Shown here: positions 1 to 8,159 of the stretch, piece after piece
Layout of the letters: every line of letters begins with the position of its first letter
Position numbering within the stretch: the first letter of the stretch is position 1
Assembly: GCA_964545205.1 (NCBI GenBank)
Contig: CAZJFH010000027.1
Coordinates: 1-56,443 of the forward strand
Source: CAZJFH01 sp964545205
GTDB lineage: Bacteria > Pseudomonadota > Alphaproteobacteria > Rhodospirillales > Magnetospirillaceae
Reading direction: 5' to 3'
Length of the DNA: 56,443 nucleotides
Notes under the pieces: generated by a model
The model's database searches: none
What the model was told of the DNA's origin: nothing
The model's input: only the letters and a program-made list of their open reading frames with translations
Position numbers and translations under genes: made by a program

Positions 1-1
1 C

Positions 2-181
2 GCCGTGCTGGTGATCGGCTTCATGGCGACGGCGGTGTTCGCCGTGCACTGGCCCAACGGCTACATGTGGACCGACGGCGGCTTCGAGTATCCGCTGATG
101 TGGGGCCTCATGGCGCTGGCGGTGGCGCTGCGCGGCGGCGGGCCGCTGTCGCTGGACCGGGCGATCGGGCGCGAAGTGTAG
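2..181 (+). CDS. DoxX-family membrane protein, C-terminal fragment
   Basis: Only the last 59 codons are present; the gene begins before the window and ends at a TAG. The readable end contains a hydrophobic helix, then a loop with HWPNGYMWTDGGFEYPLMW, then a second helix and a short polar tail. The HWPNG...GGFEYPL pattern in front of a last helix is typical of the DoxX family of small four-helix inner-membrane proteins, whose roles vary and are mostly undefined. It is convergent with purS, leaving only 27 bases between the stop codons. The family call rests on the C-terminal third only. Confidence 0.65.
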   Translation, partial: AVLVIGFMATAVFAVHWPNGYMWTDGGFEYPLMWGLMALAVALRGGGPLSLDRAIGREV

Positions 182-208
182 TTCCCGCGCCCGCCTCCCG
201 GAAGCGTG

Positions 209-451
209 CTACTCGACCAGATCGATCGTGTAGTTCTCGATCACCGTGTTGGCGAGCAGGCCCTTGCACATCTGCTCGACATGGGCGCGCGCCTTGGCGG
301 CGTCGGTCTCGGCGATGTCCAGTTCGATGTACTTGCCCTGGCGCACCTGCTCGACGCCGGCGAAGCCGAGCGAGTCCAGCGCGTGCTGGATGGCCTTGCC
401 CTGGGGATCGAGCACGCCGTTCTTGAGGGTGACGTGGACCTTGGCTTTCAC
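209..451 (-). CDS. purS: Phosphoribosylformylglycinamidine synthase subunit PurS
   Basis: An 80-residue protein starting MKAKVHVTLKNGVLDPQGKA, which is the standard PurS opening, with the conserved DPQGKA turn and a GKYIEL strand. PurS is the small structural subunit that bridges PurQ (glutaminase) and PurL (synthetase) in the FGAM synthase step of purine synthesis. Length fits the family. It lies 157 bases downstream of purC on the same strand, with a block of palindromic repeats between them. The usual next genes purQ and purL do not follow, because a convergent gene sits immediately downstream; they must be elsewhere in the genome. Confidence 0.93.
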   Translation of the reverse strand: MKAKVHVTLKNGVLDPQGKAIQHALDSLGFAGVEQVRQGKYIELDIAETDAAKARAHVEQMCKGLLANTVIENYTIDLVE

Positions 452-475
452 TGTTGCTGCTCCTCGTTGCTGTCT

Positions 476-599
476 CCCTCCCCCGCCTGCGGGGGAGGGG
501 CGGGGTGGGGGCCGCGCTTCGGCAGCGCCGCGGGCGCTCGCGCGCCGCCCTCACCCTCCCGCTTCGCGGGCCCCGCCCTCTCCCGCCTGCGGGAGAGGG
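476..599. repeat. REP-like palindrome block between purC and purS
   Basis: Two hairpins of the same design flank the block. At 476-499 arms CCCTCCCCCGC and GCGGGGGAGGG enclose a CT loop. At 576-599 arms CCCTCTCCCGC and GCGGGAGAGGG enclose a CT loop. A shorter hairpin CCCGC-TTC-GCGGG lies between them at 558-570. Related palindromes occur near 35271 and 50931. They look like dispersed REP-type intergenic elements of GC-rich proteobacteria. Being inside a probable purC-purS transcript they could modulate downstream expression, but there is no U-tract to support termination. Confidence 0.7.
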
Positions 600-608
600 A
601 AGGAAACG

Positions 609-1373
609 TCACTGCATCGTCGCCGGACCCTTCATGTCGCGCGGCCCGCCCTCGGGCAGGATGCCCAGGCGGCGCGCCACTTCCTGATAGGCGTCCTCGA
701 CATTGCCGAGGTCGCGGCGGAAGCGGTCCTTGTCCATCTTCTCGTTGGTCTTCAGATCCCACAGCCGGCAGGAATCGGGGCTGATCTCGTCGGCGAGGAC
801 GATCTGCATGTCGTCGCCGTTCCACAGCCGGCCGAACTCGATCTTGAAGTCGACCAGGCGGATGCCGACGCCCAGGAACAGGCCGGTCAGGAAGTCGTTG
901 ATGCGCAAGGACAGCGACACGATCTCGTCGAGCTCGGAGATCGTCGACCAGCCGAAGGCGGTGATGTGCTCTTCCGAGACCATCGGGTCGTTGAGCTCGT
1001 CGGACTTGTAGTAGTACTCGACGACCGAGCGCGGCAGCGGCGTGCCCTCGGCGATGCCGAAGCGCTGCGACAGCGAGCCGGCGGCGACGTTGCGGATCAC
1101 CACTTCCAGCGGAATGATCTCGACCTCGCGCACCAGCTGCTCGCGCATGTTCAGGCGGCGCACGAAATGGGTCGGCACGCCGATCTCGCCCAGCTTGGTC
1201 ATCAGGTACTCGGAGATGCGGTTGTTCAGCACCCCCTTGCCGGTGATGACGCCCTTCTTCTTGTTGTTGAAGGCGGTGGCGTCGTCCTTGAAGTACTGGA
1301 CCAGGGTGCCCGGCTCGGGTCCCTCGAACAGCACCTTCGCCTTGCCTTCGTAGATCTGTTTGCGTCTGGCCAT
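609..1373 (-). CDS. purC: SAICAR synthetase (phosphoribosylaminoimidazole-succinocarboxamide synthase)
   Basis: A 254-residue protein starting MARRKQIYEGKAKVLFEGPE. The YEGKAK opening, GKGVLNNRISEYLM, the EVVIRNVAAGSLSQRFG block and the DEISPDSCRLWD segment are the signatures of bacterial PurC. It joins CAIR and aspartate with ATP to make SAICAR. Length matches the short bacterial form. It is followed by purS on the same strand; purB lies 4.3 kb away on the same strand, and other genes intervene. A candidate promoter and a terminator-like hairpin lie just upstream (1396-1476) and may regulate it. Confidence 0.96.
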   Translation of the reverse strand: MARRKQIYEGKAKVLFEGPEPGTLVQYFKDDATAFNNKKKGVITGKGVLNNRISEYLMTKLGEIGVPTHFVRRLNMREQLVREVEIIPLEVVIRNVAAGSLSQRFGIAEGTPLPRSVVEYYYKSDELNDPMVSEEHITAFGWSTISELDEIVSLSLRINDFLTGLFLGVGIRLVDFKIEFGRLWNGDDMQIVLADEISPDSCRLWDLKTNEKMDKDRFRRDLGNVEDAYQEVARRLGILPEGGPRDMKGPATMQ

Positions 1374-1395
1374 GGCTTCGTCCGGCTGAAAGCGG

Positions 1396-1425
1396 AAAAG
1401 CCCCCGCGCCTGGTCGGGCGGGGGC
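1396..1425 (-). terminator. Terminator-like hairpin before purC
   Basis: On the minus strand GCCCCCGC (1425-1418) pairs with GCGGGGGC (1407-1400) across a ten-base loop and runs straight into TTTT (1399-1396). This is the form of an intrinsic terminator. It may end transcription of the NRDE-family gene upstream. Because a candidate promoter for purC lies before it (1448-1476), it could alternatively act as an attenuator hairpin in the purC leader. It ends 22 bases before the purC start codon. Confidence 0.6.
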
Positions 1426-1447
1426 GCCTCCTGATTGGTCAGGCCCT

Positions 1448-1476
1448 GATATAGCAGGCTCGCGGATGGAGCACAA
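1448..1476 (-). promoter_or_regulatory. Candidate promoter for purC
   Basis: Reading the minus strand, TTGTGC (1476-1471) is separated by exactly 17 bases from TATATC (1453-1448), a moderate sigma-70 match. It sits directly after the stop codon of the NRDE gene, so a purC transcript would begin near 1441 with a leader of about 68 bases that contains the hairpin at 1400-1425. Hexamers match the consensus only partly (3 of 6 and 4 of 6). Confidence 0.35.
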
Positions 1477-2226
1477 TCACCGGGGGGCGCGCAGCGGCAC
1501 CGGCTCGTAGCGAGCGCGCCCGGGCTTGCCGGGGGCGAACAGCAGCACCGGCGGGGTCTCGGGCCGGTCGGCGCTCGGCAGCGCGATCAGCGTGCTGCAC
1601 ACGGTGCCGAAGCCGGTGTCGAGCTGGAAGGTCAGGCCGCGGTCGCCGCCGCCGCCGCCCGTCGCCAGCAGGTCCTGCCAGGCGCGCCAGTCGCCGGCCT
1701 CGGGGTCGGGCTCGTCGGCGGCCCGGAACAGCGGCAGGAAGCGGGCGATGCGGGCGTCGGCGGGGTCGTTCAGCTCCTGCGCGGTCAGCATCGAGACGCC
1801 GACCGGCAGCGGCTGCACGGCGACGCGCGGGCCGCCGTCGGCGCGCAGCCAGAAGGCGTCGCGGTTGTCGGCGACGACCATGTTGAACGGCCGGTAGGCG
1901 CGGCCGTCCAGGGCCGAGAGCGCCTCGGCCGCGTCGGCGGCGTCGGCGTGGTCGAGCGCCTCGAGCGGCAGCTCGCCGCGGCTGCGCTTGTCGGGCGCCG
2001 GCCCCAGCGTGCCGACCCGGTTGAGCACCGCCGCCACCACGCCCGAGCCGTTGATGCCGAGCCAGGTGCCGCCGGCGGTCCGGTCCAGCCCGGCGACCAC
2101 GTCCGCGCGGTCGGGCCAGTGCCGCGCCGGCGGCAGCCAGGGGCGGTCGACCATCTCGTCGCGGTTGGCGGCGATCAACAGCGGCCATTCGTGGTTTGGG
2201 CGCCGCAACACGATGATTGTGCACAT
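1477..2226 (-). CDS. NRDE-family (TANGO2-like) protein
   Basis: A 249-residue protein starting MCTIIVLRRPNHEWPLLIAANRDE. The N-terminal cysteine and the NRDE signature (AANRDEM) define the NRDE/TANGO2 family, Ntn-hydrolase-like proteins of poorly known function; eukaryotic TANGO2 is linked to heme and lipid handling. The frame stays open upstream, but family members begin at MCTI, so the start at 2226 is chosen. GTWLGIN follows as in relatives. It is divergent from the ATPase inhibitor gene, with 116 bases between the start codons. The biochemical activity is unknown. Confidence 0.85.
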   Translation of the reverse strand: MCTIIVLRRPNHEWPLLIAANRDEMVDRPWLPPARHWPDRADVVAGLDRTAGGTWLGINGSGVVAAVLNRVGTLGPAPDKRSRGELPLEALDHADAADAAEALSALDGRAYRPFNMVVADNRDAFWLRADGGPRVAVQPLPVGVSMLTAQELNDPADARIARFLPLFRAADEPDPEAGDWRAWQDLLATGGGGGDRGLTFQLDTGFGTVCSTLIALPSADRPETPPVLLFAPGKPGRARYEPVPLRAPR

Positions 2227-2241
2227 GCAACAACTTTCCCA

Positions 2242-2270
2242 TTCAACCCGGCGATGCCTGCGGCTATAAC
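2242..2270 (+). promoter_or_regulatory. Candidate promoter for the ATPase inhibitor gene
   Basis: TTCAAC (2242-2247) and TATAAC (2265-2270) are 17 bases apart, a fair sigma-70 arrangement with a good minus-10 element. Transcription would begin near 2277 and give a leader of about 66 bases before the ATG at 2343. Confidence 0.4.
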
Positions 2271-2342
2271 ACTGCCCCAAAACCGCCCTTTGGAAGAACC
2301 ATCGGCGACCATACATATCGAAAAACAGAGATCAGGGGCATC

Positions 2343-2684
2343 ATGAGCGACGCTTTCGAGGACCGTGAGAAGGCTTTCGAGGCCAAGTACCGGCTGGACC
2401 AGGACACCCAGTTCAAGGTGAACGTCCGTCGCGACAAGCTCCTGGGCCTGTGGGTCGCCGAGCAGATCGGGCTGTCGGGCCGCGAGGCCGAGGCCTATGC
2501 CAAGACCGTGATCGAGGCCGATTTCGAGGAGCCGGGCGACGAGGACGTGATCCGCAAGGTCTCCAAGGACCTCGCAGAGCGCGGCGTGCAGATCGATCAC
2601 GACAAGCTGGTCAAGCAGATGACCAAGCTGGCGTCCGTCGCCCGCGAGCAGATTCTGGAGGAGATCGGCGGCAAGAAGGGCTGA
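2343..2684 (+). CDS. DUF1476 protein, zeta-type inhibitor of F1FO-ATPase
   Basis: A 113-residue, strongly charged and helical protein starting MSDAFEDREKAFEAKYRLDQ. This matches the DUF1476 family, whose Paracoccus denitrificans member is the zeta subunit that inhibits F1-ATPase in alphaproteobacteria. The N-terminal segment (FEDREKAFEAKY) is the inhibitory region in the characterised protein, and the rest forms a helical bundle. The ATG at 2343 follows a purine-rich CAGGGG. Found almost only in alphaproteobacteria, it is a useful lineage marker. It stands alone between a divergent NRDE gene and a convergent CapA-like gene. Confidence 0.88.
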   Translation: MSDAFEDREKAFEAKYRLDQDTQFKVNVRRDKLLGLWVAEQIGLSGREAEAYAKTVIEADFEEPGDEDVIRKVSKDLAERGVQIDHDKLVKQMTKLASVAREQILEEIGGKKG

Positions 2685-2687
2685 GGC

Positions 2688-3878
2688 TCAGCCGGCGGGC
2701 GCCGTTGACGGCGTCCGCACCCCGGGGCCCAGCCGCCGGCGCGCCAGCGCCGCGGCGGCCCGCTCCTCGGCATCGCGCGGCTCGTCGATCGCAAACACCC
2801 GGTGGCCGTTGCGGTGAACCAGCAGCGGCGCGAATTCGAAATCGGCGATCCGCACCGCGCCGTCCGCCGTGCGTGCCAGGGTGACCGACAGCAGCGCGCC
2901 GGTGCGCGCCTCCAGCGGCACGAAATCCGAGATCATGTTGCCCAGCGAATAGGCGACCAGCCGGCCGTCGACCAGCTCGGTGCCCTGCAGGACGTGGGGA
3001 TGGGCGCCGACCACCAGGTCGAAGCCGGCGGCGATCATGTCGCGCGCCGCCAGCCGCTGGTCGTCGGACGGGGCGCGGTGCCATTCCTTGCCCCAATGGA
3101 CGAAGGCGACCAGGAACTCGGCGCCGGCGGCGCGGGCCGCCGCCGCCTGTTCGCGGAAGGCCGCGACGCCCTCGTCGCGCCAGGCGCCCCGCCAGTCGTG
3201 GAAGTTCAGCTCGATCAGCGGCAGGTCGCGCGGCGGCCAGGCGGTCTCGATCTCGCCGCGCGCGCCGGCCTCGGGATAGGCGTTGGGGGCGATGGTGAAG
3301 GCCTGCAGCCCGACGCGGATGCCCGCCGCCTCGCGCACCAGCGGGACCGGTCTGCCCAGCGCGGTCATGCCGCGCGCCTCGATCTCGGCGATCGTGCGCG
3401 CGAGCCCCTCGGTGCCCTGGTCCCAGGCGTGGTTGTTGGCGATGCCGAGCAGGTCGAAGCCGGCCCCGGCCAGCGCCTCGAGATGCGCCGGCGAGCCGTT
3501 GAAGCGCACCGAGTTGCGCTCCGGGCCGACCGGGCGCAGCGGGTCGACCGGGAATTCCAGGTTGGCGACCAGCAGGTCGAAGCCGCTCAGCCGCTCGCGC
3601 AGCGGCGCGTAGGAGGCGCGGAAGTCGTCGTCGCGCTGGTTGTGATGCTGCATGACGTCGCCGACGAAGCCCAGCCGCGCCGTCGCGCCGACGGCGGCGA
3701 CCGGCGGCAGCGCCGAAGGCGCGGCGGGCGGCGGCTGGACGCCGTCGACGGGGGCGAAATCGGTCGAGAACGGCGGCTGCGGCGCCAGCAGCCAGTGCCA
3801 GAACGCCCCGGTCAGTCCCAGCAGCGTCAGACCCAGGACCAGCGCCGGCAGCGACAACGGATGCGCGCGCTCAATCAT
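2688..3878 (-). CDS. CapA-like metallophosphatase (PGA_cap domain)
   Basis: A 396-residue protein with an N-terminal membrane anchor (about residues 9-32), a proline-rich linker and then a CapA/PGA_cap domain. Motifs visible are GFVGDVM at the start of the domain, LLVANLEFPVD, GIANNHAWDQG and the metal-site VGAHPHVLQG. CapA proteins are calcineurin-like enzymes tied to poly-gamma-glutamate or other envelope polymers; the substrate here is unknown. The first eight bases overlap the end of the upstream membrane-protein gene (ATGATTGA), so the two are probably translationally coupled. No capB or capC is present, so poly-gamma-glutamate synthesis is not implied. Confidence 0.82.
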   Translation of the reverse strand: MIERAHPLSLPALVLGLTLLGLTGAFWHWLLAPQPPFSTDFAPVDGVQPPPAAPSALPPVAAVGATARLGFVGDVMQHHNQRDDDFRASYAPLRERLSGFDLLVANLEFPVDPLRPVGPERNSVRFNGSPAHLEALAGAGFDLLGIANNHAWDQGTEGLARTIAEIEARGMTALGRPVPLVREAAGIRVGLQAFTIAPNAYPEAGARGEIETAWPPRDLPLIELNFHDWRGAWRDEGVAAFREQAAAARAAGAEFLVAFVHWGKEWHRAPSDDQRLAARDMIAAGFDLVVGAHPHVLQGTELVDGRLVAYSLGNMISDFVPLEARTGALLSVTLARTADGAVRIADFEFAPLLVHRNGHRVFAIDEPRDAEERAAAALARRRLGPGVRTPSTAPAG

Positions 3879-5655
3879 CGGCCGCCTCCTTCAGGCGATA
3901 GACCGTGAAGCGCTCGTTGGCGAAGGCGGTCTCGACGCGCCGGTCGGCGGGCCGCGTCGGCGGCAGGAACGGCGGCACCTCGAGGCCGCGGGCGTCCCAG
4001 ACCAGGTAGTCGGCGCCGGTCTCGCGCAGCAGTTCGGCGCTGCGGCCCGGCGTGTTGGCGATGGCGTAGCTGCGGTCCCAGTGCGGCACCGCCAGCCAGC
4101 CGCGCTCGGCCAGGGCGACGGCGTCGGGCGCGGCGACCAGCTCGAGCCGGCGGCGCCATTCGCGCGTCAGCGCCGGATCGACCCCGACCGAGAAGATCTT
4201 GAAATCGACATAGGCGCCGCGGCGGGCGAAGCTGCGGAAGCCCTGCAGCCCGGGCGGAATCACGAACAGCGCGTCGCGCGCCGTGTTTTCGCGTGCCCAG
4301 GCGTAGAGCGCCGCCTCGGCCGGCGGCGGCGCGGCGGTGCGCGGCTGCTGCAGGGCGAAGGCGGTGAAGCCGGTCGCCGACAGCGCCGCGAAGGCGCCCA
4401 GCCCGGCGATCAGCAGCCGCCGCTGCCTTCGCACCAGCGCCAGCGCCAGGCCGATCAGCATCAGCGCCGCCATCGACGGCCGCCACAGGACGTTGGCCAG
4501 CCCCAGCGTGATCAGCGTCGCCATCAGCCCGGCCGCCAGCACCCGCCAGCCGGTTCCGGGCGGCATCTGGGCGTCGAGCCCGACCTCGACCGCCGCCAGC
4601 GCCAGCACCGCCGCCAGCACCAGCGGCAGCGCCGAGGTGCGGGTCAGGTGCAGCGCGTAGACCAGGAGCTGGTCGTCGCCCCAGTCGACCAGCGGCGCCG
4701 GGCCGTGCACGGCGACGGCGGCGGCCAGCAGCACGGCGTGGCCGAACAGCAGGCCGACGACGCCGCGCAGCCCGGCCGAGGGACGCGTCGCCGCCAGCAG
4801 CGCGGCGCCGCCGACGCCGGCCAGCAGGGTCAGCCCCAGCAGGAGCCAGTATTGGTAGGGCACGTCCGACAGGTCGTATTCGTGCGGCACCCGCAGCATC
4901 ACCGCGTCGCGGATCAGCGCCGCGGCGTCGCCGCCGCCGCCGCCGGCGGACAGCAGCGCGCCGACCAGCGGCACCGTGGCCGGCAGGCTGACGACGACGC
5001 AGGCCAGGCCGGTGACGGCGAGGCGGCGCAGGCTGCCGGGTCCGGTCCACAGGCTGGCCAGCGCCAGCACCACGGCGCCGTGGGCGGCGACCACCGGATG
5101 GGCGAGGCACGACAGCCCGAGCAGCACCCCCGCCGCCACCGGCGCCCGCCGCGCGAACAGGTCGTAGCTCCACAGCAGCAGGCACAGCGCCAGCCACTGC
5201 ATGTGGAAGGCGTCGCCGAAGGCGCCGTCGTAGGTGGCGCGGCCGAGGCCGTTGGCGCGGACGCAAAACGCCAGCAGCACCGCGATCGGCAGCAGCAGCC
5301 CCTGCGCGCCGGCGACCCGCATCAGCCGGAACACGGCGGCGACGGTGGCGATCGTGAGCGCCATCGTGAACACCCACAGCGCCGCCGGCAGCGCCGAGCC
5401 GAACGCCGAGACCAGGAACGGCCAGATCGGAGTGTGCAGCAGGTTGCCGCCGACCATCAGGTCGGTGGCGAACCAGGACGGATCGGCGTGGTGGAGGGCG
5501 ATCGGGAAATAGGCGAAGTCGTCGACCGACGGAAAGGCGCGATAGCCCAGCCCGGCGCGCAGCAGCAGGGCGGTCGCCAGCGGCAGGACCACGAGGGACC
5601 ACGCCGGCAGCGGCGTCGCCGCCGGCGGGGCGGTGCGGATGGGAGCTATCGTCAT
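3871..5655 (-). CDS. Large multi-pass membrane protein of unknown function
   Basis: A 594-residue protein with roughly ten or more hydrophobic segments between about residues 15 and 430, followed by a soluble C-terminal domain of about 150 residues (from RENTARDALFVIPPG to the end). The layout of helices, an early acidic loop (FPSVDDFAYFP) and a C-terminal extracytoplasmic domain resembles GT-C type glycosyltransferases or related uncharacterised membrane proteins, but no diagnostic motif is certain. Its stop overlaps the start of the CapA-like gene by eight bases, suggesting a joint envelope role. I do not recognise a named family with confidence. Confidence 0.75.
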   Translation of the reverse strand: MTIAPIRTAPPAATPLPAWSLVVLPLATALLLRAGLGYRAFPSVDDFAYFPIALHHADPSWFATDLMVGGNLLHTPIWPFLVSAFGSALPAALWVFTMALTIATVAAVFRLMRVAGAQGLLLPIAVLLAFCVRANGLGRATYDGAFGDAFHMQWLALCLLLWSYDLFARRAPVAAGVLLGLSCLAHPVVAAHGAVVLALASLWTGPGSLRRLAVTGLACVVVSLPATVPLVGALLSAGGGGGDAAALIRDAVMLRVPHEYDLSDVPYQYWLLLGLTLLAGVGGAALLAATRPSAGLRGVVGLLFGHAVLLAAAVAVHGPAPLVDWGDDQLLVYALHLTRTSALPLVLAAVLALAAVEVGLDAQMPPGTGWRVLAAGLMATLITLGLANVLWRPSMAALMLIGLALALVRRQRRLLIAGLGAFAALSATGFTAFALQQPRTAAPPPAEAALYAWARENTARDALFVIPPGLQGFRSFARRGAYVDFKIFSVGVDPALTREWRRRLELVAAPDAVALAERGWLAVPHWDRSYAIANTPGRSAELLRETGADYLVWDARGLEVPPFLPPTRPADRRVETAFANERFTVYRLKEAADD

Positions 5656-5712
5656 CGCGTCACGTCGGTCGATGGGACATCATCGGCCGGCCGGCCGCGC
5701 GACGCAACCGCC

Positions 5713-7029
<1,317 letters not shown>

Positions 7030-7191
7030 CGGCGGTCCTTCCGGTCGAGAATGCGCGCTGCGCGGTTATGGCAAATGGACGGCGTCCGCACAAGAAAAAG
7101 GGCTTTCCGCTCGCGAGAACACGGCTCTCGACTTGACGGATATGGCGCAGCATAATCGCCGCGAAACGATTTGGCCTTCGGAGTCAGGCAG

Positions 7192-7887
7192 GTGGACGTG
7201 GTGGAGGGTGGCCTCGACAAGATCGAGCTGTTTTCCGGCCTCCCGGAAGAAGCGTTGCGGGAGATCGAGCAGAAGGCCAAGTGGCATCATTTCGCCGCCG
7301 ACGAGTTGGTGTTCGACAAGGCCACCGACACGCTGGACGTCTATTTCGTCGTCTCCGGCGCGGTGCGGATCATGAGCCACGTCACCGGCGAGCGCGAGGT
7401 CTCGCTGGCCGACGTCGCCGAGGGCAACTACTTCGGCGAACTGGCGGCGATCGACCGCAAGGACCGCTCGGCCCGCGTCGTCGCGGCGCGCGAGAGCGTG
7501 CTGGCCTCGCTGACCGGCGACGACTTCATCGCCGTGATGATGAAGTACCCGGTGATCGCGCTGCGCGTGATGGAGCGCTTCACCCGCATCATCCGCTCGC
7601 TCGACACCCGGGTCACCGACCTGTCGACCCTGTCCGAGGTCCAGCGCGTCTACGTCGAGCTGGTGCGCCTGGCGCAGCCCGACCCGCGGCGGCCCAACGG
7701 CTGGTGCATTCCCGACATGCCCAATCACAAGGAAATCGCCAGCTGGGCCGGCACCACCCGCGAATCGGTGGCGCAGGCGATCGGCGAACTGGCGCGCGAG
7801 GGCATCCTCGAGCGCCGCAGCATGAACATGCTGATCCACGACTATCCGCGCCTGCAGTCGATGGCCCGCGCCGGGCAGGGCGACTAG
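7192..7887 (+). CDS. Crp/Fnr-family transcriptional regulator
   Basis: A 231-residue regulator. Residues about 10-125 form a cyclic-nucleotide-binding-like sensor with the GNYFGELAAID motif, and the C-terminal third is a winged HTH with NHKEIASWAGTTRESVAQAI as recognition region. No FNR-type N-terminal cysteine cluster is present, so it is not an oxygen sensor of the FNR type; the sensor motif resembles cAMP-binding CRP but the ligand is unknown. The frame is open to a TTG at 7171, but GTG at 7192 has GGAG eight bases upstream and is preferred. It is divergent from purB, and its stop codon overlaps that of the convergent small membrane protein at CTAG. Confidence 0.87.
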   Translation: MDVVEGGLDKIELFSGLPEEALREIEQKAKWHHFAADELVFDKATDTLDVYFVVSGAVRIMSHVTGEREVSLADVAEGNYFGELAAIDRKDRSARVVAARESVLASLTGDDFIAVMMKYPVIALRVMERFTRIIRSLDTRVTDLSTLSEVQRVYVELVRLAQPDPRRPNGWCIPDMPNHKEIASWAGTTRESVAQAIGELAREGILERRSMNMLIHDYPRLQSMARAGQGD

Positions 7888-8159
7888 CCGAACCGCTCCG
7901 GCGCCAGGACGACCGTCAGCGCCAGCGCGGTCGTCACCGCCAGCGCCGCGCGGAAGAAGCGGCACAGGCGGCAGTCGGTGGGGAAGCGCCGCTCGGCCCA
8001 CAGCACCGGCAGCAGCGTCGCCGCCGCCAGCGCGGCGAGCGGTTCGACGAGCGCGGCCGCCAGAGGCGGCAGGCCCGCCACACCGAGCGGCAGCATGCCG
8101 CCGCGCCACACCCAGACGGCCAGGATCGCGACGTGCAGGGCGGCCGCCAGCGCGATCAT
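7884..8159 (-). CDS. Small membrane protein with a CxxC motif
   Basis: A 91-residue protein with two or three hydrophobic helices (about residues 2-18, 27-54 and 68-85) and a CRLC motif at residues 63-66 between them. No family recognised. Its ATG overlaps the TGA of the asparagine synthetase gene (ATGA), which strongly suggests translational coupling and makes it the third gene of the glycosyltransferase-asnB cassette. A CxxC in a short loop could bind metal or form a disulfide; that is inference only. Confidence 0.7.
   Translation of the reverse strand: MIALAAALHVAILAVWVWRGGMLPLGVAGLPPLAAALVEPLAALAAATLLPVLWAERRFPTDCRLCRFFRAALAVTTALALTVVLAPERFG

Noticed and set aside
7133..7156. TTGACG and CATAAT as a promoter for the Crp/Fnr gene
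   Set aside because: The hexamers are only 12 bases apart, far below the 16-18 needed for a sigma-70 promoter.
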